Shown in pieces: positions 10,535-21,967 of a stretch of 64,000 nt of DNA. Within the stretch, counting starts at the first letter, position 1, and each line of letters opens with the position of its first letter. The translations under genes were made by a program, and so were the position numbers. The stretch is taken from positions 23,177,347-23,241,346 of the forward strand of contig OX393549.1 of the NCBI GenBank assembly GCA_947650365.1. Reading direction: 5' to 3'. The stretch comes from Chamaelirium japonicum (lineage: Eukaryota > Streptophyta > Magnoliopsida > Liliales > Melanthiaceae). The notes under the pieces were generated by a model. That model did no database searches. It saw only the letters and a program-made list of their open reading frames with translations, and was not told where the DNA came from.

Positions 10535-11354
10535 TTTTTTTTTTTGGTTGGTATTTCAAAGGGGAGGTCGCCGGACCTCAAGGAGGCGCCACAGCCCGGC
10601 GCAAGCTTACACCACCGCACAGTAGCAGTAAGATAGGCAACCCATTGGGAAACCACCAAGAACGCCAATAAGTGGAGAAACAACAGCACAACAACGGGTC
10701 AACTACATCGCAGCTCCGGCATGCACACCAAACGCTAGACACCGGTGGGGAGACACCACATATCAGCAAGCAAACAGTTGCTCCCACACAAAAAAAAGAA
10801 AAGAAAATTAATATAAGCACAAAACAAAGACAAAAGAGGGGATCACCAGCCGGATCCACCATCACCATTAGCGCCGCTGCGCCGACAGTGAAGAAGAATA
10901 GCCACACCACTCCGATCAGCCTCGGGAACCAGCTGTCGTCGCATCGAAACCACCAAGAGTTTGCACCGAAACAGAGGAGGGGCCGGGAACACCACGGCAT
11001 ATATACTTCGGCTGGGTCCAGACCAACAATCCCTCTGCAATCCGGGTGGAATCCCTCGCTCCTAGAGCCACCGTCGCCAATACGAGCCAAAAGGGAACCG
11101 CACCGGCGGAAAAACGAACACAAAACCCATCGGTTGATGGGGAAAGCCCTATCTACATGGAAAGGGGAATGGGCCCAAATCCACCCCCCATGAGCCTCGC
11201 CGACCGGAACCCTTGGTCTCCCCAGCTCCGCTGGCACCGCCAGCCGGAGAGGCAAAGTGAAAGCGAGATCAGAAGCCCTAGCAAAAGGGGGAAAACAGAG
11301 AAGAGAGATGCTCCAAAACAAGGTTTTTTTTCCAGAAGATGTGAATATAGTTTT
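10535..11354 (-). mobile_element. Minus-strand non-autonomous LINE/retroposon with 13-bp TSD
   Basis: A perfect 13-bp duplication CTTGATCCAACTT (10522-10534 and 11355-11367) flanks the unit. A T-run at the left is the poly(A) tail of a minus-strand insertion, preceded by ATACCAACC on that strand. A 247-codon open frame (10578-11321, minus) fills most of it; it is Trp/Cys/Phe-rich and matches no domain I recognise, and may only be open by composition. Its target was a Copia internal region just behind that element's primer site. Confidence 0.85.
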
Positions 11355-11367
11355 CTTGATCCAACTT

Positions 11368-11549
11368 CAATCGTTGACCTCGCTAAATATTCCACCTGGT
11401 GGGCTGATCTGCACTACCTGCGTGGAAAAAAGTTAGGCCTATGCTGCCCATAGTTGCAATCAATGCTCGTTGTTCCATTGAGCACACGCATGGCCAGGGA
11501 CTGAACTATGTATGGGCCAAAGGGGGCCATGCCCCCCCCCCCCCCCCCT

Positions 11550-11580
<31 letters not shown>

Positions 11581-12270
11581 TAATTTTTTTAAAATTTTAT
11601 ATAGTAAAAATCTTAAATCTTAATTACCTTGCGTGCTCCATCACTAACACTCCAACCGCAAGTCGCTCGCTCGTTTAATCTTTGCTACTCCTTTCCCCTT
11701 TGAGATCAAAGACTTAGGTAAAAAAAAAAATTGAAGGCCAAATTGACCTCTTACACCCTCGAATTGACCATATGTTATTACCGAGGAACCAAGTCCCTAC
11801 GAGCACGGATCCTTCGGTGGGTAGGGTCCCTAGTAAAAACAGTAGCCCCGCGTAACCTCGAGGTGATTAAGGGGATCGACCTACTTGCGAGCATGGCTCG
11901 AGCATATTATTGACAAGTGCTTCTTGTTGCATGGCTATCCACTCGGGCACCGTCTTCGTAAGAACAAGAAGAAATTCTCTACCAATTAAGTGTCATCTTC
12001 ACTTATATCGGGCATGCCGACCGCCCAGCCACCTCTCAGAAATGTCTGTCTTCATCCTGAAGTGGCTATGAAGAAAGTCCTTGATATTGATTTTGGAATA
12101 GAGGTCATTACCTACTACCACAATTATAACAAACATAATCAAGCACCATAGTAAAACATTGATCGTCAGCCACCTATACGGAAATTGTCGACCACCTGCA
12201 TAGAGACCGATGCCGACGGGCCCTAATCTCAAGCTCTATGGTATCCAATTGTGCACCCATTCTATTCCAC
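11368..12270. other. Intergenic, with a long poly(C) run
   Basis: Low-information sequence. A poly(C) run interrupted by one T occupies 11532-11577, following a GGGGGCCATGCCCCC palindrome. No gene recognised. Confidence 0.5.
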
Positions 12271-12732
12271 TAGGGGTGGCAATGGGTCGTGTCGGGTCGG
12301 GTTCGTGTCCAAATTCCCTAGACCCGGACCCGACCCGTTTAACTAATCGTGTCTGTCTAGATCCTAAACCCGTACACGACCCGTTTATAAACGGGTAGAC
12401 CCGATAAGACCCGTTAGATCCGTTTACTAAACGAGTTTATTCAGCTGACCCGATCCAACTAGATCCGACTCGACCCGACCTAACCCGATAGACCCGCTGA
12501 TACTATATATTACAGTATTGGATTGCGGGTAGACCTGACCCGACACGACCCGTTGAATTTTAAACGGATCTTCCCGAGTCTACCGTGTCGAGACCCTAAA
12601 TCCGGATCCGACCCGTTTATTAAACGGGTCTATCGTGTCGACCCGTTTACGACCCGAACCCGTTTAGCCCAGATCCAGACCCGCTAACTTTTTATCGGGT
12701 CTGCCGTGTCGGGTCCCAAATTGCCAGCCCTA
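12271..12732. mobile_element. hAT-type MITE, (A)CCCG-rich family
   Basis: Starts TAGGGGTGGCAATGGGTCG and ends AATTGCCAGCCCTA, the imperfect terminal inverted repeat of the better-preserved copy at 36781-37197. The inside consists of alternating CGGGTC and GACCCG words with TTTAATAAACGGG segments. No matching 8-bp flanks remain. Confidence 0.75.
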
Positions 12733-13290
12733 ATCTTTCATCTAATGTCTCGATCCACAACTGAACCGAAAGATCTTTGACTAAATAGAATTTTTAAATA
12801 ATTTAAATAGGAAAGCACGTATTTTATTATCGCTTGTGTCAAGAATTACAGTGGATCCTACCTAGTTCATGAAGAAAGAGAAAAGAGGTGTGCCGGCGCC
12901 GGGGCGGGAGAAGGAAGACAGGTGGCGAAGGGGCAGTCGGCCCGAGGGAATATTCTCGCGCCATCAGCGCCCCAGGGCCCTCAGTGATCGTGTGGCTTGC
13001 GGGGCCAACGGCCCATGCCTGCCGCCGACGTGGCACATGATGGCGGAATATACACCCCCCGTACTGCCAGCGAATATTCCACGCTGGCACAGGCTTATCG
13101 GGGTCCCCCTCACATGCCCGCTCCCATAGTCCCACCTCGCTTCGGCTCCTCCGCGGGGGCGCGAAAACTGGCTGTTAGTCTTCCAAATCTACGGTTAGGA
13201 AAAAAACCGGTAAAACGGCACTGATTGAGAGTGGGATTGATACGATGTGTTCCACGGCGCAATGGAACGCCTTTCCACGTGGAAGATGCT
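12733..13290. other. No gene recognised
   Basis: AT-rich start, then GC-rich sequence (12880-13200) with short open frames on both strands and two GAATATTC-type words. No domain or repeat termini seen. Confidence 0.4.
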
Positions 13291-13295
13291 CAGTC

Positions 13296-13915
13296 GGTTT
13301 GGTTTGGTTCGATTCGGCTCGGCTCGGCTCGGCTCGGTTAGGTTTGCTTTGGTTCAGCTTGGCTAGATTCGACTCGGTTTGGTTTGGTTCGGCTTCGGCT
13401 CGGCTAGGCTCGGTTCGGTTTGGTTTGGTTCGGCTCGGTTCGGTTTGGTTTGGTTCGGCTCGGCTCGGTTTGGTTTGGTTTGACTCGGCTCGGCTGGGCT
13501 CGGTTAAGTTCAGTTTGCTTTGGTTTGGTTCGGCTCAACTCGGCTCAGTTTGGTTTGGTTCGGCTTGGCTAGGCTCGGTTCAGTTTGGTTTGGTTCGGCT
13601 AGGCTCGGCTAGCTTTGGTTTGACTCAGCTCGGTTAGGTTCGGTTTGGTTTGGTTTGCTTTGATTCGGCTCGGCTCGCTTTGGTTTGGTTCGGTTCGGCT
13701 TAGTTCGGTTCGGTTCGGCTCGGCTCGTTTCAGTTTGGTTTGGTTCGGCTCGGCTCGGCTCTGTTAGGTTCGGCTTGGTTTGCTTTGGTTAGGTTTGGCT
13801 CGCTTTGGTTTGGTTCGGTTCGACTCGGTTAGTTTGGTTCGGCTCTGCTCGGTTCGGTTCGCTTTGGTTCGGCTAGGCTTGGCTCGATTTGGTTCGGTTT
13901 GGCTCGGTAACCCGA
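13296..13915 (+). repeat. Degenerate pentanucleotide satellite (YGGYT)n
   Basis: About 620 bp are almost entirely 5-mers of the form CGGCT, CGGTT, TGGTT or AGGTT, often alternating as TTGGTTTGGTT-CGGCTCGGCT. The 5-bp period makes a long open frame of Gly, Leu, Ser, Phe and Arg repeats at 13245-13637 that is not a gene. Confidence 0.9.
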
Positions 13916-14064
13916 GCCATTAACTTATGACCGACGCATGGCCGGAAGGCCGGGAACCCATGGACTGATGCGATCAGCCCCTACGGGATCCTCCCGTGCG
14001 CCGCCACTCTCTGGTGTTGCGAGGTTGCCGGAAGACCACCCTAGCAGATGGCAAAGGCCGATCG

Positions 14065-14067
<3 letters not shown>

Positions 14068-14100
<33 letters not shown>
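14068..14100. repeat. Poly(C) homopolymer (33 bp)
   Basis: Uninterrupted C-run; length is likely unreliable in the assembly. Confidence 0.9.
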
Positions 14101-14101
<1 letters not shown>

Positions 14102-14419
14102 AGCCGCTACAGTTCTTTTTCTCTCTCTAAAACCTATAAATCTGATCGTAAGAGGCGATGGCACTGTTTTTGAAAATTGAATGAACTATAAGGGTATTTT
14201 GGTCTTAATGTTATGACATCTATATAACATGTTAGGGCAGTTCGGGTTATTTACAACCCTGCCATCCTCAAAATCACCCGAGACAAGTTTCGGAGAGTCG
14301 GAGACAAGTTTCGGAGACAAATTGTCATCCGATCTAATTGTATGTATCAAACACATTTTAATCCTCCAAAAATCTCTCAAAACCAAATCCATTCGATCAA
14401 ATCGAACGGTTGTAAACCA

Positions 14420-14450
14420 CCCCTCTCTATCTCTCCGATCCCCTCCCTTC

Positions 14451-14504
<54 letters not shown>

Positions 14505-14670
14505 AAGTGCATTCCGTTAACCATCGGATATCCCACGATATCCCACGATTGAGTTCATATCTCCTCTAGTCGGTCGGCCCCGGCCGATAAACCCGGCTAG
14601 ATCACAGCCACCCCACCCTCTCTCTCTCTCCGATCCCTCCCTTCTCCACACACACACACACACACACACA

Positions 14671-14734
<64 letters not shown>

Positions 14735-14850
14735 AAGTGCATTCCGTTAACCATCGGATATCCCCACGATATCTCACGATTGAGTTCAGATCTCCTCCAG
14801 TCGGTCGGCTCCGACCGATAAACCCGGCTAGCATCACAGCCTCACAACCC
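14420..14850. repeat. 230-bp duplicated block with CT and CA microsatellites
   Basis: CTTCAAGTGCATTCCGTTAA follows a (CT)n tract at 14501 and again at 14731, an offset of 230 bp. Both copies continue with ATCGGATATC, GATTGAGTTCA and CTCGGTCGGC-like GATAAACCCGGCTAG. The second copy also has a (CA)n tract before (CT)n (14646-14730). Related GTCGGT/ACCGAC hairpin sequence lies at 41670-41830. Confidence 0.8.
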
Positions 14851-15153
14851 AAAGTGAATCGCACTCTAGCCACAACCTATGGCTGTGCTTCGCGCGGGGT
14901 ACACCCACCAAGGCCAACTGATTGGAGATCTGCTCCCCACGATCTGTTGGTTACGACTGGAGATCAGAACTCCCCACTATCTGTTAGTTATATCCTAACA
15001 GCTCATTCGATCTCTCTCTATCTCATTTCAGACCCCCACCTATGATCGCTAATAACTGTGATCACCACACAATCTCACCCCCCCCAACCCCAGGTTCGAC
15101 TCCTCTCTCTTCTCCGATCTCGCCGTCGTCGTTCCCGTGAGGTTTCTCTCTCC

Positions 15154-15390
15154 GACGGTGCGGTCGGCGGAGCCGAGGCAGAGGATGATCTGCCAGGGCT
15201 GGAGGCGGCGTTGGGCTGCATAGAGGAGGAAGGAGAGGGAGTGGAGGAGGACGGCGGCTGCGGATTCGATCCGGCCGTCGGAGATCCGGGAGAGGCCCAC
15301 GTGCTCGACGGAGGCGACGCCGCCGAGGCCCTTCTGCTCGAGGGAGGGGTCATCGATGGAGTTAAGGGAGGCCACCAGCGAGGGGGCCAT
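15154..15390 (-). pseudogene. ANGUSTIFOLIA (plant CtBP-like) exon fragment
   Basis: The minus strand encodes 79 residues (LNSIDDPSLEQKGLGGVA, LSRISDGRIESAAAVLLHSL, AAQRRLQPWQIILCLGSADR) closely like the N-terminal segment of plant ANGUSTIFOLIA, a CtBP-family protein affecting cell shape and microtubules. Similarity stops abruptly after ADRTV, where the family continues into the dinucleotide-binding region; no splice donor is obvious there and the rest of the gene is absent on the left. This looks like a captured or duplicated exon piece rather than a working gene. The open frame extends upstream to 15507 but that part is not family-like. Confidence 0.7.
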
Positions 15391-15634
15391 CCGATTTGAA
15401 TCCAACGTAACACCGATCCGCCGGATACCCTGTGAGCCCTGCCGCCGCCCTCGTCTCTTCTCATCGCTCACTCTCTTTCTTGCGCTTCTTCGTCCGACGG
15501 CTGACAAGGTAATGGATCATCGTCACCGTAAAGGGTTCGAGTCAACTCCACTCCATTAACGGCGCTCCGTTATCCCTGCAGTAGCCGCTCCGACGTGTGA
15601 GAGAGTGACTCCGCTCCAGCAATACAGGTGAGGT

Positions 15635-15820
15635 CCGATCATTGTTCAAGACGGGGACCCGGCGAAGAAGATCAACGTGCTGGCAGGGTTCGACTACGAG
15701 CTCTACAACCGCAATGACATCAACTGTATCCTCGGGGCCAAGGCATCCTGCATCTCCTTCAAGGACTCCGCTTCCTTCAAGGACTCCGCTGCTCCGCATG
15801 CCGCTGCTTCGGCTATATAG
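15635..15820 (+). pseudogene. Unidentified GC3-rich coding fragment
   Basis: The plus strand reads [20 protein letters not shown] followed by [20 protein letters not shown], a 15-bp direct duplication (encoding SFKDSA) and a stop at 15818-15820. Third positions are almost all G or C, unlike the surroundings, which suggests it came from a real gene. I do not recognise the family. It lies about 250 bp from the ANGUSTIFOLIA fragment and on the opposite strand. Confidence 0.4.
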
Positions 15821-16007
15821 TCTCCTAGAGTTGTCACCATCGACGACGACACGAATATCCCTTGCTTTTATTTTCTTTTGCCGTGTGTTTGCTCATTTTC
15901 GTCTGTATCTAGGATTCAAGATATGTGGTTTTGGGTTGGAGAAGGGCTGGGGTTTGTGAGAAAGGTGAGGTCTTTGGTGTATTTTGGTGAATTTCTAGCA
16001 TGAGTTA

Positions 16008-16507
16008 NNNNNNNNNNNNNNNNNNNNNNNNNNNNNNNNNNNNNNNNNNNNNNNNNNNNNNNNNNNNNNNNNNNNNNNNNNNNNNNNNNNNNNNNNNNNN
16101 NNNNNNNNNNNNNNNNNNNNNNNNNNNNNNNNNNNNNNNNNNNNNNNNNNNNNNNNNNNNNNNNNNNNNNNNNNNNNNNNNNNNNNNNNNNNNNNNNNNN
16201 NNNNNNNNNNNNNNNNNNNNNNNNNNNNNNNNNNNNNNNNNNNNNNNNNNNNNNNNNNNNNNNNNNNNNNNNNNNNNNNNNNNNNNNNNNNNNNNNNNNN
16301 NNNNNNNNNNNNNNNNNNNNNNNNNNNNNNNNNNNNNNNNNNNNNNNNNNNNNNNNNNNNNNNNNNNNNNNNNNNNNNNNNNNNNNNNNNNNNNNNNNNN
16401 NNNNNNNNNNNNNNNNNNNNNNNNNNNNNNNNNNNNNNNNNNNNNNNNNNNNNNNNNNNNNNNNNNNNNNNNNNNNNNNNNNNNNNNNNNNNNNNNNNNN
16501 NNNNNNN
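16008..16507. other. Assembly gap (500 N)
   Basis: Exactly 500 Ns, the usual placeholder for a gap of unknown size. Open frames crossing it are meaningless. Confidence 1.
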
Positions 16508-16971
16508 GTGCAGGATTCAAACGAAACCGACTAAACCGGCCAAACCAAACCAACCCGACCAATTTTGATAGGTTTCGACTCAATAGGTCAGATTGGATTG
16601 TGTTTTTTAAAAACTGACATGATTGGATCAGTTGACGGATTTGTAAATTTAAAACCGAACCGAACCGACATATGTATATACATATAATATTTTATTAAAT
16701 ATACCATATGTCCTTATATACCCTTGCTACCAACAACCTTTACAATAAAGTAGAAACTAGGTCCCAATAGAAGAAAAAAAAAGCCCAATACGTATATGGA
16801 CCAAAGCCCAAACCGACCATCCAATTCAATCCAAACCGACTTTAATTGGATTGGATTGCTTTCCAATCTTAGTTTGGTTTGAATCCGATTGAAAATCCTA
16901 AAAAACGACCAAGGTTGGATCGGTTTGGGTTTTGCCTAAATAGGTTGGTTTCAAACCGATACACACCCCTA
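16508..16971. mobile_element. hAT-like MITE remnant cut by the gap
   Basis: AACCGA/TCGGTT-rich sequence typical of short non-autonomous hAT repeats ends in ACACACCCCTA (16961-16971), a hAT-like terminus. The left end is lost in the gap. Confidence 0.5.
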
Positions 16972-16999
16972 CTAAAATCCAAACAACAGTGAACCACGG

Positions 17000-17480
17000 T
17001 TATTTTAGACTAATCATAAAGAACTTCTGATTGAGAGCTTACATGCCGAAGAAAATTCATCAAGAATTAATCACAAAAGGCATTAAAAAAAAATGAAAAG
17101 GCTTTCATGCATGTTAATGTATCTGTACTCAAATTGTTAAAAAGAATGAGTAGACATTCAACACATAAAAAAGCAAGACAATGTACTGGTTTCTTTCACA
17201 TTATGATAAAAACCAAGTCTTAATCATGAAAGTGTAACCTACTGACTTTATTCTTACATTATCCATGCTATGATCTTGTCTAGATCTCCTCTTTACGAGT
17301 AAAAGAAATTGCCTTCGAAAAATAAACTGTGATAGCTGAAAGAAGGCAAATATTATATACACCTGTGTGGCTGTGTTTGCTCTCGCATTCTTGATTCACC
17401 ATCCATCACGACCGCCAAGAAGAAAAAGAGAGGGAAACACTGAACATCTTCAGCTTTTTCCTAACATACGCAATTTTGTC
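17000..17480 (-). other. 3' flank of the PSKR-like gene
   Basis: AT-rich sequence downstream of the stop codon at 17481. On the minus strand an AATAAA signal (17247-17252) lies about 230 bp after the stop and could direct polyadenylation. Nothing else recognised. Confidence 0.4.
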
Positions 17481-20400
17481 TCAGTTAATCGGTAGGCTGT
17501 CGAGACCGATGCTGTCAAGCCACGGAACTAGTTGTTGGGTTAATGGCCTCAGTTTAGGAGAGACATTTGAGCAAAGACATGCAATCTCAAGCATCTGCAT
17601 CAGCTGGCTCTCATGCTCCTTATGATAGATGAATGGATCAAACACCCCGACCTCCCTCTTCTCCTTCATCCGAAGCACCCACGAGATCAAATCCCTGGAG
17701 TCCCTTGGTTTGCACATGTCCACCGGCCTCCTACCGGTAAGTAGCTCCAAAAGGACAACACCGAAGCTATACACATCACCCTTGAAAGTAGCGACAGACG
17801 ACTGGCCATATTCAGGGGGGATGTAGCCTAGAGTCCCGACGAGGTCTGTCGTCACGTGTGTGTCGTAAGGCAGAATGACCCTCGCGAGCCCGAAATCAGC
17901 CAGATGAGCTTCAAAGTTCTCATCGAGGAGGATGTTACTCGACTTGATGTCACGGTGCAGTATGTGGGGCTGACATGATTGGTGCAGATATGCCAATCCT
18001 CTAGCCGCTCCTTGAGCTATCCGAAGCCTCGTGTTCCAATCCAGAGCGGAGCCTCCTTCGAATTTCTCGTGAAGCCAGTAGTCCAAACTCCCGTTCTCCA
18101 TGTATGAGTAGATGAGGAGTCTATCGTTCCCAATCCTGCAATATCCTTGAAGATGGACGAGATTCGTGTGCTGGGCCCTCGAAAGGGCTTCTACCTCAGC
18201 TTGGAATTCCCTCTCCATTTGGCCATAGTCACCAGAAAGCCGCTTGATAGCAACCTTTCTCCCGTCGGGTAGAGTCGCTTTGTAAACTAGTCCAAATCCC
18301 CACACCCAACGATATTAGCTTGATCAAAGTTGTCGGTCGACTTCAAGATGTCTCTGATGCTTAGCTCCTTAATGTTCCGGTTCTGAAACAGAAGTACCAA
18401 ACTGGAACCGGCGGATTCTAGATTTCCATTGGCATCTGCCACCTCATTTGAAGTATCTTCTCGCCTTTTAAACTGAGTCCTTGACACAACTAAGTAGACT
18501 CCAGAGAGAAGAAGAACCGCCCCGAGTCCAATACCAGCAGCCATTCCTATAATGATACCTATATTCTTTCGGCCATGACTTGCTGATAGCGGAGGACCGT
18601 TGGATTCACAGGAGAATGAGTGAAAGCCACAGAGACCAGGGTTACCCTCGAAATCGGCACTTGAGAAGGTCGAGAACTGGAATCCTGTTGGGATCGAACC
18701 GGTCAAATTATTGTAGGCCACATCGAAACGAGATAGGAAATTGAGCTTGGTCAGTGAGGATGGGATGCTTCCATTGAGATTGTTGTGTGACAAATCAAGA
18801 GTCTCCAAGCTCGACATGCCCGATAATTCTGCCGGTATAGCCTCCGAGAGCCTGTTATTGCTTAGATCCAACACGTGTAGCCCCCTAAGGTCCCCAAACC
18901 CTCGAGAGATCGGCCCAACAAGCAGGTTATAACTCAAAATCAAAGAAGGTGGAAAGCTGCTCACCTGATTATACTGCAACCCCTTCCCCGTCGTATTCTT
19001 TTTGACGAAAAAGGGGAAGTCCTGCAACGAAGTCCCTTGCTGCGAGCTGTTGCATGAAATAAGGCCCTTCATCTGTGTCAAACTATTCGGGATTCCTCCG
19101 GTGAGTGAATTGTTCGATAGATCCAAGTAAAAGAGATCGTTGAGGTTCCCTATCCACGAAGGGATGGTCCCTTCCAAGTGATTCCATGATAAATCCAAAA
19201 CCTTCAATTTGGTAGAGTTATCTACCCATGATGGGATTGATCCCGAAAGACCGCAGTTTGGGATAACAAGAACCTCCATTTTACGAAATCCCTGAATCCC
19301 GTCTAATGGCATCGTTTCGCCGATGAAATTCTTAGTGAGGACCAGACTAGTAAGGTTTGGGCAATGCTGTAGGATCTCTAATGCCGACGATATATTGGAT
19401 AAGCCGTTAATGGAAAGCGAGAGGTAGGACAGTGAAACAAAATTTTTGAAGCTGTTAGGGATCTCACCACTAAACTTATTCCTCGCGAGATTCAAGGTCT
19501 TCAACTCCACACAATGAGAAAGATTGTTAGGGATTTGGCCAGTGAACAAATTTGTCGCGAGAACAAGGGAACTTAGCTTAGACATCGCCGTGAAATTGAG
19601 ATTGATCACACCACTCAGTGAGTTGTTCCTCAGGTTAATCACTCTGAGCGTTGACGAGTTCGAAAATGAAGAGGGTAAGAGACCCATGAAACTGTTGGAT
19701 TGAGCAGAAAAGAACTCCAATTTCTTGAGGCTGCCGAAGACATTCGGGACATTCCCCGAGAACCCATTAAGGGAAAGATCCAATTCAGCAAGGTTAGAGA
19801 GATTACTGAATCTTGTGCTCGCTGTGCCGGATAGCTTGTTCTCCTGAAGATACAACTGGGTCAATAATGGCAGTGCGAACAGATCATCGGGCAAACCACC
19901 GGAGATATCATTCATATCAAGTGAGAGCTCATTGAGGGAGCTGCACTTCCCGAAACCCACCGGGAAGTCGCCGGAGAACAGGTTCATCGAGAAGCGAAGA
20001 ACGTGAATCGGGACGGAGGCATTGCAGATGAGTGTGTTGATGCGGCCGGTAAAGAGATTGTAGCTGATGTCGATCTTCGTCAGATTGGCTGACCCGGTAA
20101 AAACTGGGTGGCTGCCGTTAAACAAATTGTATGACAGGTTGAAAACCCGAATGGAGGGAAGGTTCAAATCCGACGGAATCGGGCCGGAGAGCTCGTTCAG
20201 GCTGAGATCGACGTGCTCGAGCTGACGGAGACGGAACAGCTGCGATGGAACCACACCTTTAAGCTGATTATTAGAAGAGAGATTGAGCCATCTCAGCTGG
20301 TCCAAGCCGGCCAGCGAATCGGAGACGGAGCCCTTCAAGCTCTTGTTCGCGAGATCCAATCCGATCACCCTTCCGCTCGAATTGTCGCAGGAGACGCCGG

Positions 20401-20650
20401 CCCAGCTGCAGCAATCGGACGCAGCCGCCGCCTCCGCCGCCGAAGCATTGAGGCTCCACCCTGGGATCCCCGAATCCAGACCTTTCAAGAATCCCCGCAG
20501 CGCGTTGAGATCGCCCGGGCTGCAGGTCTGGCTCTGTGACTGGATGGGTCGAGCTTGGAAGAGCAGGACGAAGCACAAACAGCACGCGTGCATCGAAAGC
20601 AGCCCTCCGGGATCTCCTCTGCTCCCCATTTCGGTCGATTCCCAGAACAA
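17481..20650 (-). CDS. Phytosulfokine receptor-like LRR receptor kinase, 1-base frameshift
   Basis: Intronless gene, about 1,050 residues in two overlapping frames (18287-20650 and 17481-18305). In order: signal peptide, an LRR N-cap ending CCSWAGVSCD, about 20 LRRs, an island domain before the last LRRs (FPFFVKKNTTGKGLQYNQ) as in PSKR1, a transmembrane segment (residues about 697-723), then the kinase with VAIK lysine, HRDIKSSN and DFG all present. Order, lengths and motifs match PSKR1, which binds sulfated PSK peptide at the plasma membrane. The frames join at the ATP-binding loop: the C-run 18298-18301 is one base short of the one needed to encode GCGGFGLVYKA, so the first frame ends at GCGDLD. 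The kinase domain shows no other damage, so a sequencing error or very recent null allele is likely. The start could be 20650 or Met8 (20629); the latter gives a more usual signal peptide. Confidence 0.93.
18298..18301 (-). other. Frameshift site in the kinase glycine loop
   Basis: CCCC on the plus strand (GGGG in the gene). One additional base restores the GXGXFG loop and fuses the two frames; as written the receptor would lack its kinase. Confidence 0.85.
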
Positions 20651-20837
20651 GCGGAGGCCAAGAAACGCATAAAGGAAGGATTTTTCCTGATGGGTATCAA
20701 GATTTGAGAAAACCCAGTTGGGATTCTAAGAGATTTTTACTGATGGTCTGTGGATTTCAAAGGTTTATCATCAAAAGATCAGTAGAACCCAAAAGACCAA
20801 AACAGAACAGAACTTGATCAAGACTGGCAACAGAGCT

Positions 20838-20882
20838 TTAGAGAGAGAGAGAGAGAGGAGAGAGAAGAGAAGAGAGAGAGGA
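20838..20882. repeat. GA-rich tract in the PSKR-like 5' leader
   Basis: An interrupted (GA)n run, (CT)n on the gene strand, about 200 bp upstream of the start codon. An ATAAATAAAT stretch on the minus strand near 20990-21002 is a possible TATA region. Confidence 0.6.
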
Positions 20883-21967
20883 TCTCTAATTCTCTATGCC
20901 GTTCCTCTTCGAGTAGAGGGGTTCTGATTCCTCTGTTCTACTTCTTGCCATGACTATCTAGGCACTGATTTTGATATATCGACCCACCTCTCATTTATTT
21001 ATGTCGAGGGTGGTTAGAAGTTTGGAAGGTTTCGTAAGGTCAAAGCACCCAGCAGACAGCGGTTGGGAGGGAGCTCTCCATTGCTGGGCGTCCAGTAATG
21101 GGGGAGGTGAGTCGCACCCATCCGTTCGATGCAGCACACTCGGCGTACTGCACTGCATCTGACGGTCATGCAGCAGAGCTGGATGTCCACTGGAGAGGAG
21201 TCGCGCCAGGAGGGAAGCGGGAGGGCTGACCGGGAAGGAACGGTTCTGACCCGGGTAGGTCGTGAAGTCGCAGGGCGGGCGGCGATGGCGAACCGGCTGT
21301 CGTCATTGGGGCCGAGACAGGCGGCACGTGCACTGCGGACGCTCCTTATGCACGGTTGGGGGTGAGACCGGGTGGAGTAGGTCAGCAGATGGGGCTCTTT
21401 AAGTCCATTCACATGTCCCTCGGGAGAATTTTAATAACGTAGATACTTAGACGAGGACAAAGACCACAAGGTCCACTGTCCATAATAATGACTAGTCTTC
21501 CATCCTTAAAAATTCCTCATTATCTTAGTCCTCAACAAAGAAATGAAAAGGGAGAAAAAAAAGTGAGAATTCAAAGACATAAGTGAGAGAATTCAAACTC
21601 ATGAGAAAGTAAATAAGTTAAAATAGTCGACTGGAGCCACGGTGTCCAGCCATCGACACCTATTCTCATCCGTTCGATCACCCGGCCCTTATGATGGGAG
21701 CCCCTCTCGGGTTCACCCGGTCCCATGTAGATCTCAACAATCCGAAAACCGTTCATTTGGACAGGAATAAAAGTCGTCGATGGCTGGATCCTGAACCACG
21801 ATGATACCGTGGTTCGAGATGACTAAGCTAAGGGCTTTAATGAAAGAGGCATACATGCAAGCTCTTGATGAGGGCACAATCAATCTCCACTTGAGCTACT
21901 CGATGTTTGTGCACACAAGCACCAACAACAGTCAAGGGTAAAGTGGTCATAAAGTCGACCATATGGG
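20883..21967. other. Upstream region of the PSKR-like gene, no other gene seen
   Basis: Contains short open frames without family features. The stretch 21610-21740 (ATCCGTTCGATC, GGGTTCACCCGG) looks like a dispersed repeat but has no matching copy that I could pair in the window. Confidence 0.4.

Noticed and set aside
13245..13637. 130-codon open frame of Gly/Leu/Ser/Phe repeats
   Set aside because: Produced by the YGGYT pentanucleotide array; no start context and no domain.
16000..16617. About 200-codon frames on both strands
   Set aside because: They run through 500 Ns of an assembly gap.
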